Assembly: GCA_934424575.1 (NCBI GenBank)
Contig: CAKRXU010000012.1
Location: 1-64,000 of the forward strand
Direction: 5' to 3'
Length of the DNA stretch: 64,000 nt
From: an uncultured Blautia sp.
Lineage (GTDB): Bacteria > Bacillota > Clostridia > Lachnospirales > Lachnospiraceae
Both the position numbers and the translations under genes were made by a program. Below the pieces are notes generated by a model, which saw nothing but the letters and a program-made list of their open reading frames with translations, had not been told where the DNA came from and did no database searches. Each line of letters begins with the position of its first letter. The stretch's first letter is position 1. Positions 1-7,968 of this stretch are shown here, piece by piece.

Positions 1-723
1 CACAGCCTCTTCTCTTTCAGAAATCTGAACGCGATAAGCTTCCACCTGCGTCTGGTAAACCATATTACGTGTCTCCAATTCAGCCTTCTCACCCAGACCT
101 TCGTAAATTTTAATAATGATAATTGACATTCCCATCATAATGGTTGCAATTAAAACTGCATAATAATCATCTGTTGCATTTTCCTGATGTATGTAAATAC
201 GATATACTCCCCAATCGACCATAACTGTAGCGAATGCTAAAAGTAATAAAACAATACCACTCCGGATTTTTATATTTTGATATTTTTTGTCAGAAATAAT
301 TTTATTAATAAATAATGTCAAAAAAACAAATAAACATTCTGATACTATTTGCGCCATGCTATAATAACCTGGTTTAAATATTGTCTCTTCTGTATAAGAT
401 ATTGTCATTATAAATAAAATCACATATTCACAAAGGCATCCCATTACTTCCCATAACATACCATGAAAAAATATTTTTCCTATTTTTCCCTGATACATCC
501 AACTCCCACATATCCCCGCCAATAGACTCATTATTATTATATTTCTTATAAGTCCTAGGTTAGGCAAAAAAGAAAGTAAGATATATAGAAATATAAAAAT
601 ACATTTATTAATCCCTTGATTTTTATATTTTTTCCTTTCAAAAAAACTACCCATATAAAACTTATATGCACAAAACATAAAAACATAGTAACAAATGTTA
701 TTTACTTCAATTAACCTTCTCAT
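1..723 (-). CDS. AgrC-like GHKL sensor kinase, N-terminal part (cut by left edge)
   Basis: An open frame runs from an ATG at 723 to base 1 (241 codons, no stop). It is preceded by a GGGGG-type ribosome site about 10 bases upstream. The visible protein is very hydrophobic, with about six predicted membrane segments. It then becomes charged and helical (motifs EGLGEKAELETRN, YQTQVEAYRVQISE), which resembles the linker and dimerisation helix that leads into the GHKL ATPase of AgrC-type peptide-sensing kinases. The catalytic half and the phospho-histidine lie outside the window, so the assignment rests on topology and the coiled linker. Codon use is very AT-rich compared with the genes to the right, which fits an accessory locus. 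Confidence 0.55.
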   Translation of the reverse strand, partial: MRRLIEVNNICYYVFMFCAYKFYMGSFFERKKYKNQGINKCIFIFLYILLSFLPNLGLIRNIIIMSLLAGICGSWMYQGKIGKIFFHGMLWEVMGCLCEYVILFIMTISYTEETIFKPGYYSMAQIVSECLFVFLTLFINKIISDKKYQNIKIRSGIVLLLLAFATVMVDWGVYRIYIHQENATDDYYAVLIATIMMGMSIIIIKIYEGLGEKAELETRNMVYQTQVEAYRVQISEREEAV

Positions 724-841
724 TTTTTATAATCCCCCATGCTATTTGCATATAATAAGTAAAAATTACATTTTTATCTCTCTTTTTCAAAAATTATTAC
801 ATTCTTACGTAAAGGAAGCAGCTGCACTTGGGGTTTCCAAT

Positions 842-1669
842 ATGGATGTTAAAATGATGTGTGCTAATTTCAGACATCAGGGAGGAGCCTCTGCTGTAAA
901 AAGAATTTTGGCAAAAACAACAAAGCCTTACACTCTGGATCATCTCTACGCAGCCTGCCAGACAGATACCGGAAATCAGGTAGGAGCATATATTTATGTT
1001 CCAACACTGGCAGGATTATTCACTAATTATGCTTCCCCCAAGGTCGGAGACATTTTCATGTATCATAATGGATCCGAGTTTTCACATACAGGACTGGTAA
1101 TTTCAGTAAGTGGTGATAAATTTGTAACTATTGAAGGTAATACCAATGATGGAAGCGGTGTCGTTGCTGAAGGAATTGGAGTTTACCAGAAAACAAGGTA
1201 CAACAGCCAGCTTCCAGGCTCAAAATTTGCCCATCCAAATTACAGTATCGTAACCTCAATTAATGGTTCCGGAGGAGACATCACACCGCCATCTACATGG
1301 GTAACAACCGGTACCGCTGTATGCACAGGAGATGACGTTTATGTACGCCAGACTCCAGGCGGTACTGTTATGGGTATGGTGTCCAAAGGAACAAAGTTAG
1401 AACTGGATGGAACAAGTTCCGGTGTATGGGTTCATGTAAAAGTGGCAGGAATCGGTATTGGTTACATGCATCAGGATTATGTTGGGAAGGATTCTGGCTC
1501 CACAGGCTCTTCCCCGATAAAAACAGCACAGAATGCGCTGAACAGTGGAATTGACAGTTCTTTTGGACCTTCTACAAAACAGGGAGTTATTAAATTCCAG
1601 ACTTCTCAGGGGTTATCTGCTGACGGAATTGCAGGCCGTGACACTTTTGCCAGACTTGCAGGTGTCTGA
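842..1669 (+). pseudogene. 5'-truncated CHAP-type cell-wall hydrolase with SH3 and peptidoglycan-binding domains
   Basis: The readable part holds the second half of a CHAP-like amidase domain (VGDIFMYH, then FSHTGLVI with the usual catalytic His). It continues with a bacterial SH3-like segment (DDVYVRQTPGG to MHQDYVG) and a C-terminal PG_binding_1 repeat (NSGIDSSFGPSTKQGVIKFQ). The N-terminal part of the CHAP domain, which should carry the catalytic Cys in a WCxxFV-type motif, is absent. Upstream of about 815 the sequence turns AT-rich and overlaps the divergent kinase gene. The first ATG in the conserved part is at 842 with only a weak GGGG upstream. I infer an inactive remnant whose 5' end was lost by deletion or by insertion of the kinase locus. 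The intact enzyme would cleave peptidoglycan cross-bridges. Confidence 0.65.
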
Positions 1670-1682
1670 TTTTCTGTTTCTC

Positions 1683-1717
1683 AAAAGGAGTCGCTGCATA
1701 TGCAGCGGCTCCTTTTT
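1683..1717 (+). terminator. Rho-independent terminator after the hydrolase remnant
   Basis: A long inverted repeat (AAAAGGAGTCGCTGCA paired with TGCAGCGGCTCCTTTT, one G-T pair) is followed by a T-run. It is A-rich on the other side, so it may also stop transcripts of the lipoprotein gene arriving on the minus strand. Confidence 0.85.
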
Positions 1718-1727
1718 AATATCTGTT

Positions 1728-2165
1728 TTATTCCTCTGTTTTTCCCTCCATAGTCTGCTGTTCATGATTATAAATCCAGCTGGGCGTCATACTTTCGCTT
1801 CCATCTCCGTATACAGAAACAGCAATGTACTTTCCGTCTTTCACATAATATCCAATTTCCAGTTTCAGATTCGCTGCCAGTGGTCCGCCTTGTTTCCGGC
1901 TTTCTCCTATCTGAATATCGGCATTGCTGATATCAAAGGTGGTCTGTGTAAAATTGCCTTCCGAACCATATTCCATCGTTACGCTGTCCTCATCAGATTC
2001 TGTAAGGACTCCGTTTATATATATGATTTCCGATTCTGGTTCGTCGGCAGCACTGCTCTCAGAAGAGGAAGTCTCTTTATTATTCGGGGACTGTCCACAT
2101 CCCGGAAGACCTGCCAGCAATATCCCAAGCATTATGAATCCTGCTGTCATTCTTTTGTATCTCAT
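1728..2165 (-). CDS. Small lipoprotein, single-repeat paralogue of the next gene
   Basis: This is a 145-residue protein. It has a signal peptide with a lipobox (LLAGLPGC), so it is expected to be lipid-anchored at Cys23 on the outer face of the membrane. A Ser/Glu-rich linker leads to one copy of an about 90-residue module (IYINGVLTESDEDSVTMEYG to SMTPSWIYN). The same module occurs twice in the protein encoded just upstream (2371-3270), with near-identical sequence in the first copy, so this gene looks like a recent duplicate. The ATG at 2165 has GGGGAAAG upstream. I recognise no catalytic motif. The module may be a binding or sensing domain. Confidence 0.8.
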   Translation of the reverse strand: MRYKRMTAGFIMLGILLAGLPGCGQSPNNKETSSSESSAADEPESEIIYINGVLTESDEDSVTMEYGSEGNFTQTTFDISNADIQIGESRKQGGPLAANLKLEIGYYVKDGKYIAVSVYGDGSESMTPSWIYNHEQQTMEGKTEE

Positions 2166-2199
2166 TTTTCTCTTTCCCCTGTTGTAAATAATGGTTTTC

Positions 2200-2344
2200 C
2201 GTAACTATTCAGCAGGTAGTATCCCGCGAGGTGTTTTGACATGCTTTTTGTCAAAATCCCGAGACATATAAGGCAAAATGCTATCACCGAAGGTGATCTG
2301 GAATGCATTTTGACTCGTAACTGTGAGGGTACTGAACAGTTACG
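2200..2344 (-). repeat. Structured interspersed repeat, copy 1 (inverted relative to copies 2 and 3)
   Basis: Read on the minus strand, the element has three hairpins. The first pairs GTAACTGT with ACAGTTAC. The second is an outer stem CAAAATGC/GCATTTTG enclosing ATCACC-TTC-GGTGAT. The third pairs TTTTGACA with TGTCAAAA. It ends in GAATAGTTAC. The same element occurs at 30317-30457 and, without the first hairpin, at 52861-52970. Bases that differ between copies change on both sides of the stems, which implies selection for the fold. It lies between two paralogous lipoprotein genes. Confidence 0.85.
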
Positions 2345-2370
2345 ATTTTCCTTTGATTCTGCCCTCCCTG

Positions 2371-3270
2371 TTAATAATCCTCAGAAGTTTCCTCTTCCTC
2401 GTCTATATAATCTGCATCCCCGGATTCTTCATACTCCTGCGTATCCTCTTCTGCCTGGGTATTTCTCTGTTCCATATTATACAGCTGACTGGGTGAAAAA
2501 TATTCTGTCCCATCGCTGTATACATAAGTAGCAATGTTCACTCCATCTTTCACATAATAATTTACATCTACATTAAGGCTTGTTCTAAGACCACTGACTC
2601 CGATCACTTCATCTACCTGAATATCCAGCTCTGCACTGCTGATGTCAAAAGTCATTTCATAGAAATCTCCATCAGAGCCTGTCTCTATTGTCATGGTAGA
2701 GTCATCGTTATATCTTACATTTCCGCTGACGGACTTCATTTCATAATTATAAACCCAGCTTGGGGTCATACTTTCACTTCCGTCTCCATATACAGAAACA
2801 GCAATGTAATCTCCATTCTCCACATAATATCCAATTTTAAGATTCAGATTTGCCGCTAAAGGTCCCCCCTGTTTCTTGTTTTCGCCTATCTGAATATCCG
2901 CATTACTGATATCAAAAGTTGTCTGATTAAAATCCCCGTCAGATCCATACTCGATTGTTACACTGTCCTCATCGGAATCTGTTAAAACTCCGTTTATATA
3001 TGTAATTTCTTTTTCCGCTTCTGAAGATGTGTTTCCTGTATTGCCGGACTGAGACCCTGAGCCTGTCTGCGCAGCTGCTTTCGTAGGTTTTGGTGCTGCT
3101 GTGGCTTTTGGAGTTGGCGTAGCTGTATCCTTCGGTGCTGCTGTGGCCGCCGCCTTGGTCGGTTCCGAAGCAGATGTTCCTCCATTCCCCTCTGTCAGTC
3201 CGCATCCGGAAAAACACGTTGCTGCTATTCCCAATGCCATAAATACTGCTGTCAATTTCTTGTAGTTCAT
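2371..3270 (-). CDS. Lipoprotein with two tandem sensor-like modules
   Basis: The start is taken at ATG 3270, which has a good AGGAGAAAG site, rather than the in-frame ATG at 3327. The protein has 299 residues: a signal peptide with lipobox (AATCFSGC), a Pro/Thr/Ala/Lys-rich wall-spanning linker (PTPKATAAPKPTKAAAQ), and two diverged copies of an about 90-residue module. The first copy (ITYINGVLTDSDEDSVTIEY to PSWVYNYEM) is nearly identical to the module in the downstream gene. The second (NVRYNDDSTMTIETG to PSQLYNMEQ) is more distant. An acidic tail ends the protein. It is a surface lipoprotein of unknown function. Confidence 0.8.
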   Translation of the reverse strand: MNYKKLTAVFMALGIAATCFSGCGLTEGNGGTSASEPTKAAATAAPKDTATPTPKATAAPKPTKAAAQTGSGSQSGNTGNTSSEAEKEITYINGVLTDSDEDSVTIEYGSDGDFNQTTFDISNADIQIGENKKQGGPLAANLNLKIGYYVENGDYIAVSVYGDGSESMTPSWVYNYEMKSVSGNVRYNDDSTMTIETGSDGDFYEMTFDISSAELDIQVDEVIGVSGLRTSLNVDVNYYVKDGVNIATYVYSDGTEYFSPSQLYNMEQRNTQAEEDTQEYEESGDADYIDEEEETSEDY

Positions 3271-3511
3271 TTTCTCTTTCTCCTGACATAATATTTTTCT
3301 TTCATTATACGCCTTTAACTTATCCATTTTGCAGAAACTGTCAAAATCACGTCTCTTATTGGAATAATTTCCTTTTTTTCTTTTTTATTTATTTTTATTT
3401 TATACCTGCAAATTCATATTTTGTAAAACTTACCTTCCTGATATTCTGCTTTTATAAGCTTGTCCGATATGATAAAATATTGATAAGATAAAGAAAAAGG
3501 AACTACACATT

Positions 3512-4153
3512 ATGACGCCAAAACAAAAAATCAAACAAATTATCTTATTGGTTTTCGGTCTGTCTGTTGCTCACCTGGGTGTGACTTTTTTTATTCAGGC
3601 AAATCTGGGAACTGACCCCTTTAATGTCCTTGTGCAGGGAATCTTCCGCAGTGTCCCATGGCCGGCAGCTCTTAACTGGACCCACGGACGAACTCACATG
3701 ATGATCTGTTTTCTGATCATTATGGTGCTGCTTTTCATTGACCGAAGCTACATACGAATTGGAACGATCATCTGTATGTTTCTTGGCGGACCTATTATTG
3801 ATCTTTTTACCGTCCTGCTTGGAGACTGTATCAACAGTTCTCTGCCCATAGCAGTGCGCATCATCGTCCTTGTAGCAGGATGTATCATCCTTGCTCTTGG
3901 CATGACCATAGTGATCAAATCGGAAGTGGGAACAGGTCCCAATGATCTGGTTGCCATTGTCATCAGCGACAAAAGTCACAAACCTTTCGGCATCGTGCGC
4001 ATCCTGACAGACTGCTTCTTTGTGATCGCAGGTTTTCTGCTTGGAGGAACCTTTGGACTGGGAACTATTATCTGTGCCTTTATCGTAGGTCCTGTCGCAC
4101 AGATCTTTATGCCATATTCCCAACGCTTCTGCAAAAAAATAATCGGAAATTAA
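3512..4153 (+). CDS. YczE/YyaS/YitT-family integral membrane protein
   Basis: The protein has 213 residues and about five membrane segments. The N-terminal signature HLGVTFFIQANLGTDPF is typical of the YitT/YczE family. A second similar motif (GMTIVIKSEVGTGPNDL) in the middle suggests an internal repeat. Members of this family are membrane proteins of uncertain transport role. The gene stands alone on the plus strand, with a terminator directly behind it and AAGGA upstream of the ATG. I see no neighbour that would specify its substrate. Confidence 0.75.
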   Translation: MTPKQKIKQIILLVFGLSVAHLGVTFFIQANLGTDPFNVLVQGIFRSVPWPAALNWTHGRTHMMICFLIIMVLLFIDRSYIRIGTIICMFLGGPIIDLFTVLLGDCINSSLPIAVRIIVLVAGCIILALGMTIVIKSEVGTGPNDLVAIVISDKSHKPFGIVRILTDCFFVIAGFLLGGTFGLGTIICAFIVGPVAQIFMPYSQRFCKKIIGN

Positions 4154-4158
4154 ACTCA

Positions 4159-4205
4159 TACCCGGCTGCCATGTTGTCACGGCTGCCGGGTACGGGTTTT
4201 TATTT
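4159..4205 (+). terminator. Terminator of the YczE-like gene
   Basis: TACCCGGC pairs with GCCGGGTA around a GC-rich loop and is followed by a run of T bases (TTTTTATTTT). Confidence 0.8.
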
Positions 4206-4243
4206 TACTTACTGCGGGACTCCCACAGAAGCAATCTTACGAT

Positions 4244-4520
4244 TTAAATTTTTGGAATTCCATCAAATCCAGCCTGGAGTTCTGCATCTGTGGGAATATA
4301 ATCACTCATTTCTCCATCATTATATCTTCCATAAGCAAACATATCAAAATATCCTGTTCCGGTAAGTCCAAACACAATAGTCTTTTCTTCTCCAGTCTCT
4401 TTACATTTCATTGCTTCATCCAGAGCTGCCCGGATCGCATGAGCGCTTTCAGGCGCCGGAAGAATTCCTTCCACGCGGGAAACATCTGAGCCGCCTCAAA
4501 AACAGAAGTCTGTTCAAACA
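4244..4520 (-). pseudogene. C-terminal remnant of a TrpB2-like PLP enzyme
   Basis: The last 76 codons read EGILPAPESAHAIRAALDEA, then CKETGEEKT, GLTGTGYFDM and DYIPTDAELQAGFDGIPK. This is the C-terminal end of the TrpB-like (TrpB2) tryptophan synthase beta family, whose full length is about 450 residues. Upstream, the continuation (FEQTSVFEAAQMF) sits in another frame. Restoring one base near 4480 would give the family sequence MFARVEGILPAPE. Further upstream the homology stops exactly at the trxB stop codon. The gene has therefore lost about 80 percent of its length and also carries a frameshift. It lies directly downstream of trxB on the same strand. Confidence 0.8.
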
Positions 4521-5431
4521 TCACAATATTTTTCTGCCGATATCACGGCATTTGCACCGTCAGCAACCGCTGTTACAATCTGACGAAGCTGTTTGGTCCT
4601 GATATCTCCTGCTGCAAAAATGCCCGGTGTACTTGTTACACAGTCTTCTCCTGCAATGATATATCCTCCCTCGTCCAGAGCCACCAGATTTTTAAATTTC
4701 TCTGTATTCGGGAGAATGCCAACTGCAATAAAAACTCCGTCAACGGCGATCGTTTTTTCTTCATCGGTTCTGACATTGCGGACTTTTAAGCTTTCTACCT
4801 TTTCCGTTCCTTCGATAGAAACCGGCACATTGTCCCAGACCATTTCCACATTAGGGCATCTGAACAGCCGGTCCTGAAGCACCTTATCCGCCCGAAGTTC
4901 TCCTCTTCTGTGAACAAGATACACTTTTCTGCAGGTTCTGGAAAGAAGAATCGCATCCTCAACAGCCACATTTCCGCCGCCGACAACGGCAACCGTTCCG
5001 CCCTGAAAAAAAGCACCGTCACAGGTCGCACAGTAGGACACTCCCATGCCGCTCAGTTCCTCTTCCCCCGGAATCCCAAGCTGACGATGTGCCGCACCAC
5101 AGGCAAGAATTACTGTCCTGGCTCTGTAGATATTTTTCTTTGTGCGGATTATCTTGAGTTCACCCTCATCCTCTATGGAAAGTACAGGCTCTCTTTTGGG
5201 ACTGATTCCAAGCTTCTCTGCATGATTGACCATAGCCTCCCCAAGATCCAGTCCTGTAATTCCCGGAAGTCCCGGATAATTGTCCACCTCATAAGTGTCC
5301 ACGATCTGACCGCCCTGCACAAACTTCTTCTCAAGCCACAGAGTATTCAGTTTGGCTCTGGTCGCATAGATCGCTGCACAGATTCCGGCCGGTCCCGCAC
5401 CCAGGATCACCAGATCATATATTTCTTCCAT
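4514..5431 (-). CDS. trxB: Thioredoxin reductase (NADPH)
   Basis: The 305-residue flavoprotein transfers electrons from NADPH to thioredoxin in the cytoplasm. The FAD motif GAGPAG is at residues 11-16, the redox-active dithiol is in SYCATCDGAF, and the NADPH-binding motif is GGGNVAVEDA. The second FAD site is in FAAGDIRTKQLRQIV near the C-terminus. Length and motif order match bacterial low-molecular-weight TrxB. No thioredoxin gene is adjacent. The only downstream sequence is the trpB2 remnant, so a former neighbour may have been deleted. Confidence 0.95.
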   Translation of the reverse strand: MEEIYDLVILGAGPAGICAAIYATRAKLNTLWLEKKFVQGGQIVDTYEVDNYPGLPGITGLDLGEAMVNHAEKLGISPKREPVLSIEDEGELKIIRTKKNIYRARTVILACGAAHRQLGIPGEEELSGMGVSYCATCDGAFFQGGTVAVVGGGNVAVEDAILLSRTCRKVYLVHRRGELRADKVLQDRLFRCPNVEMVWDNVPVSIEGTEKVESLKVRNVRTDEEKTIAVDGVFIAVGILPNTEKFKNLVALDEGGYIIAGEDCVTSTPGIFAAGDIRTKQLRQIVTAVADGANAVISAEKYCDV

Positions 5432-5528
5432 AAGCTCAACCTCACTTTCTTAACTCTGTCACCCAGTTTAGCATACAATCCCGTTTTTTCCAATAAGATA
5501 GTAAAAACCTTTCTTTTGAGAGGAATCT

Positions 5529-7313
5529 ATGAAACCTTCTCTTCGCAGACCCCATTCTCCGATCGTTATCGCACTTCTTTTGTCTCTCGCACTGGTCATC
5601 GGGCTTTTTATGGGATGGCTGTCCGGAAGTGTAATATCTGAGGACAAAGCTTTTCGTTCTCTTACCCGAAAGATCTTTCAGGAAGAAGTCTCTGGAAGCA
5701 TGCTGACACTCCATTATTCCCTTGCTTATCCCGAAAAAAAACATATTTCCCGCCCTTCTCCCACCCTCGGAACGATCTCCGATGACACCAGTGCTACATA
5801 TCAGAAATATGAACAGTACCTTCGGAAGCTGAAAGATTTCACTCCTTCCGGTCTGACCCGTCAAAACCAGATCACGCGGGATATGCTGCTCCTTTACTAT
5901 CAGACACAGCTTTCTGCCAGAGATTATCCACTTCTCGACGAGCCATTAAGTCCAAGTCTTGGTATTCAGGCACAGCTTCCTGTTCTTCTGGCAGAATATG
6001 CCTTTTATGACGATCAGGATATTGCAGACTATCTGAACCTTCTCACCTCAGTAAAGCCATATTTTCAGAGCATTCTCGCCTATGAACGACGCAGATCTGA
6101 TGCAGGATATTTCATGAGTAATGCAACTTTAAACCGTATTCTGGAACAGTGCAGTACTTTTATCAAAGATCCACAAAACAACTATATGCTGGATGTTTTT
6201 GCCCGGAAACTCAAAGATTACGGCCATTTTTCTGAGGAAGATCAGGAAAAACTGAATGAACGCCACAAAGAGATCCTGCTTACCAGTGTGATTCCTGCCT
6301 ATCAGGAACTGATGACAGGGCTGAATGAATTAAAAAATACCGGAAATTCCAGCCGGGGACTCAGTCATTTCAAAGGAGGAAAGGAATATTACCGTTATCT
6401 TCTACAGTCTCAGACTGGTTCCTATCTCTCCGTCGAAAAGATCCAGCAGCGGCTTACTTCCCAGCTTGCAGAAGATATGCATACGGTCCAGCAGATGCTC
6501 AAAGAACAGCCATCACTTCTCCGAAAACTCACGAATGGTGCAGAAATAAAAGATTTTGAACCAGCGTCTGCCCTTCAATATCTGAACCAGCAGATGCAGA
6601 AGGACTTTCCTGCTCTCGATACCACCGATTATGAGATCCGCTATGTTCACGAATCCATGGAGGATTTTCTGAGTCCTGCATTTTATCTTACGCCACCGCT
6701 GGATACGAGCAGCCCGAATGTGATCTACATCAACCGTGCAGACAGCCGGTCCAATCTGGAGCTTTTTACAACGCTGTCCCACGAAGGATTTCCGGGGCAT
6801 CTGTACCAGACGGTTTTTTTCGGAAAAACACAGCCAGACGACATCCGATATCTGATCACCTCCAGCGGCTACGTTGAAGGCTGGGCGACTTATGTCGAAT
6901 CCTATGGATATCAGTACGCTGCTTCCCTTCTCACCGACAAGGCAGCTGCTGATATCACCACCCTGATGTGGAAAAACCGCAGTATCAACCTCTGTATTTA
7001 TTCTCTGCTTGATACCGGTATCCACTATCAGGGCTGGAATCAGGCTGCCGCCGCAAAGTTCCTGAATGCTTTCGGTATCCAGGATGAAAAAGTAATCGCA
7101 GAGATTTACCAGTATATCGTGGAAACTCCCGGAAACTATCTCAAATACTATCTCGGCTATCTGAATTTCCTCGACCTTAAGACCTCTCAGCAGAAAAAAC
7201 TTGGAGATTCTTTTGACCTCAAAGAATTCCACCGCCAGGTCCTGGAGATCGGCCCGGTGCAGTTTCCTGTTCTTGCAAAATATATGCAGCCTGCTGCCGA
7301 CAGTTCTTCATAA
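5529..7313 (+). CDS. DUF885-family putative metal-dependent hydrolase, membrane-anchored
   Basis: The protein has 594 residues. A single N-terminal membrane segment (about residues 12-38) leaves the rest outside the cell. The C-terminal half has the DUF885 signature SHEGFPGHLYQ, an HExxxH-like pair expected to bind a metal, followed by VEGWATYVESYG, which is also typical. DUF885 proteins resemble peptidases but most have no established substrate. The ATG at 5529 has a GAGAGGA site. The gene stands alone, transcribed divergently from trxB and convergently with the MarR gene. Confidence 0.8.
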   Translation: MKPSLRRPHSPIVIALLLSLALVIGLFMGWLSGSVISEDKAFRSLTRKIFQEEVSGSMLTLHYSLAYPEKKHISRPSPTLGTISDDTSATYQKYEQYLRKLKDFTPSGLTRQNQITRDMLLLYYQTQLSARDYPLLDEPLSPSLGIQAQLPVLLAEYAFYDDQDIADYLNLLTSVKPYFQSILAYERRRSDAGYFMSNATLNRILEQCSTFIKDPQNNYMLDVFARKLKDYGHFSEEDQEKLNERHKEILLTSVIPAYQELMTGLNELKNTGNSSRGLSHFKGGKEYYRYLLQSQTGSYLSVEKIQQRLTSQLAEDMHTVQQMLKEQPSLLRKLTNGAEIKDFEPASALQYLNQQMQKDFPALDTTDYEIRYVHESMEDFLSPAFYLTPPLDTSSPNVIYINRADSRSNLELFTTLSHEGFPGHLYQTVFFGKTQPDDIRYLITSSGYVEGWATYVESYGYQYAASLLTDKAAADITTLMWKNRSINLCIYSLLDTGIHYQGWNQAAAAKFLNAFGIQDEKVIAEIYQYIVETPGNYLKYYLGYLNFLDLKTSQQKKLGDSFDLKEFHRQVLEIGPVQFPVLAKYMQPAADSSS

Positions 7314-7334
7314 CGCTACCTCCTCGCTGTGCAT

Positions 7335-7380
7335 AAAAAAAGCAGGCATGTTCATCGTTCTGATGATATGTCTGCTTTCT
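7335..7380. terminator. Bidirectional terminator between DUF885 and MarR genes
   Basis: An imperfect stem pairs AAAGCAG...TTCATC with GATGA...CTGCTTT. A bases lie on the left (T-run for the minus strand) and TTTCTGTATTTCTTTT on the right. Confidence 0.7.
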
Positions 7381-7389
7381 GTATTTCTT

Positions 7390-7836
7390 TTATTTGTCAT
7401 TTCCATAAGTTCGGAAAAACTTCTGGAGTTTCGTCAATGCCCTTGTCAGCACCTCTGTCTCTTCTTTGTCCATGCCATCAAGCACTTCCATGACCATCTT
7501 CTCGTGGAACATCCGATGATGGAAATATGCTTTCTCCCCCTTTTCAGAAAGAGATACCAGTACAACCCTGCGGTCCTCCTCGCTTCGGCTGCGCTCTACA
7601 TATCCCTTCTTGACCAGGTGATTGATCGCGATCGTCAAAGTTCCCACCGTCACAGATACCGCACGTGCCACCGTGGACATATTCTTCGGTTCCCGGATTC
7701 CGATCGCTTCGATCACATGCATGTCGTTTACAGAAATATCCTTATATTCTGAAGTGATCAGCGCACGCTCTTCCACATCCATGATCTCGTTGAACAGTTT
7801 TACCAGAATATCATTTACAGTTTCGTATGAATTCAT
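7390..7836 (-). CDS. MarR-family regulator, FabT-like
   Basis: The start is taken at ATG 7836, which has AAGGGG about 7 bases upstream; the ATG at 7842 is too close to it. The 148-residue protein has the winged-helix core of MarR regulators (ISVNDMHVIEAIG, VGTLTIAINHLVKKGYVERS, EDRRVVLVSLSEKGEKAY). In related bacteria the same subtype sits in front of fabH and represses fatty-acid synthesis as FabT. Here the fab operon is 45 kb away, but a TTTGA-N3-TCAAA palindrome lies over the fabH promoter. A one-mismatch version overlaps this gene's own -35. I therefore infer a FabT-type, autoregulated repressor. Confidence 0.75.
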   Translation of the reverse strand: MNSYETVNDILVKLFNEIMDVEERALITSEYKDISVNDMHVIEAIGIREPKNMSTVARAVSVTVGTLTIAINHLVKKGYVERSRSEEDRRVVLVSLSEKGEKAYFHHRMFHEKMVMEVLDGMDKEETEVLTRALTKLQKFFRTYGNDK

Positions 7837-7863
7837 CAGCATACCCCTTCCCTGTCTGTTTCT

Positions 7864-7893
7864 TTATTATAGCGTAAAGTAATTTGAAACACA
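7864..7893 (-). promoter_or_regulatory. Promoter and putative operator of the FabT-like gene
   Basis: On the minus strand TTGTGT-N17-TATAAT precedes the MarR gene. The sequence TTTGTGTTTCAAA (7881-7893) overlaps the -35. It differs by one base from the palindrome TTTGA-N3-TCAAA found at the fabH promoter. Confidence 0.55.
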
Positions 7894-7968
7894 AAGCAAT
7901 TTTTTTAACAACATCTTTTTTTGCTGAGTTTAATTTGCTATAATGGGGAAATGAAAGGAAATAAATTT

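Noticed and set aside
695..841. N-terminal part of the plus-strand hydrolase frame
   Set aside because: It overlaps the divergent kinase start, is AT-rich and lacks CHAP motifs, so it is not part of the original gene.
2241..2531. Plus-strand open frame of 96 codons
   Set aside because: It runs through the structured repeat and the reverse side of the lipoprotein gene and has no family features.
4910..5641. Plus-strand open frame of 243 codons opposite trxB
   Set aside because: It is the antisense of a clear thioredoxin reductase and has no recognisable domain.
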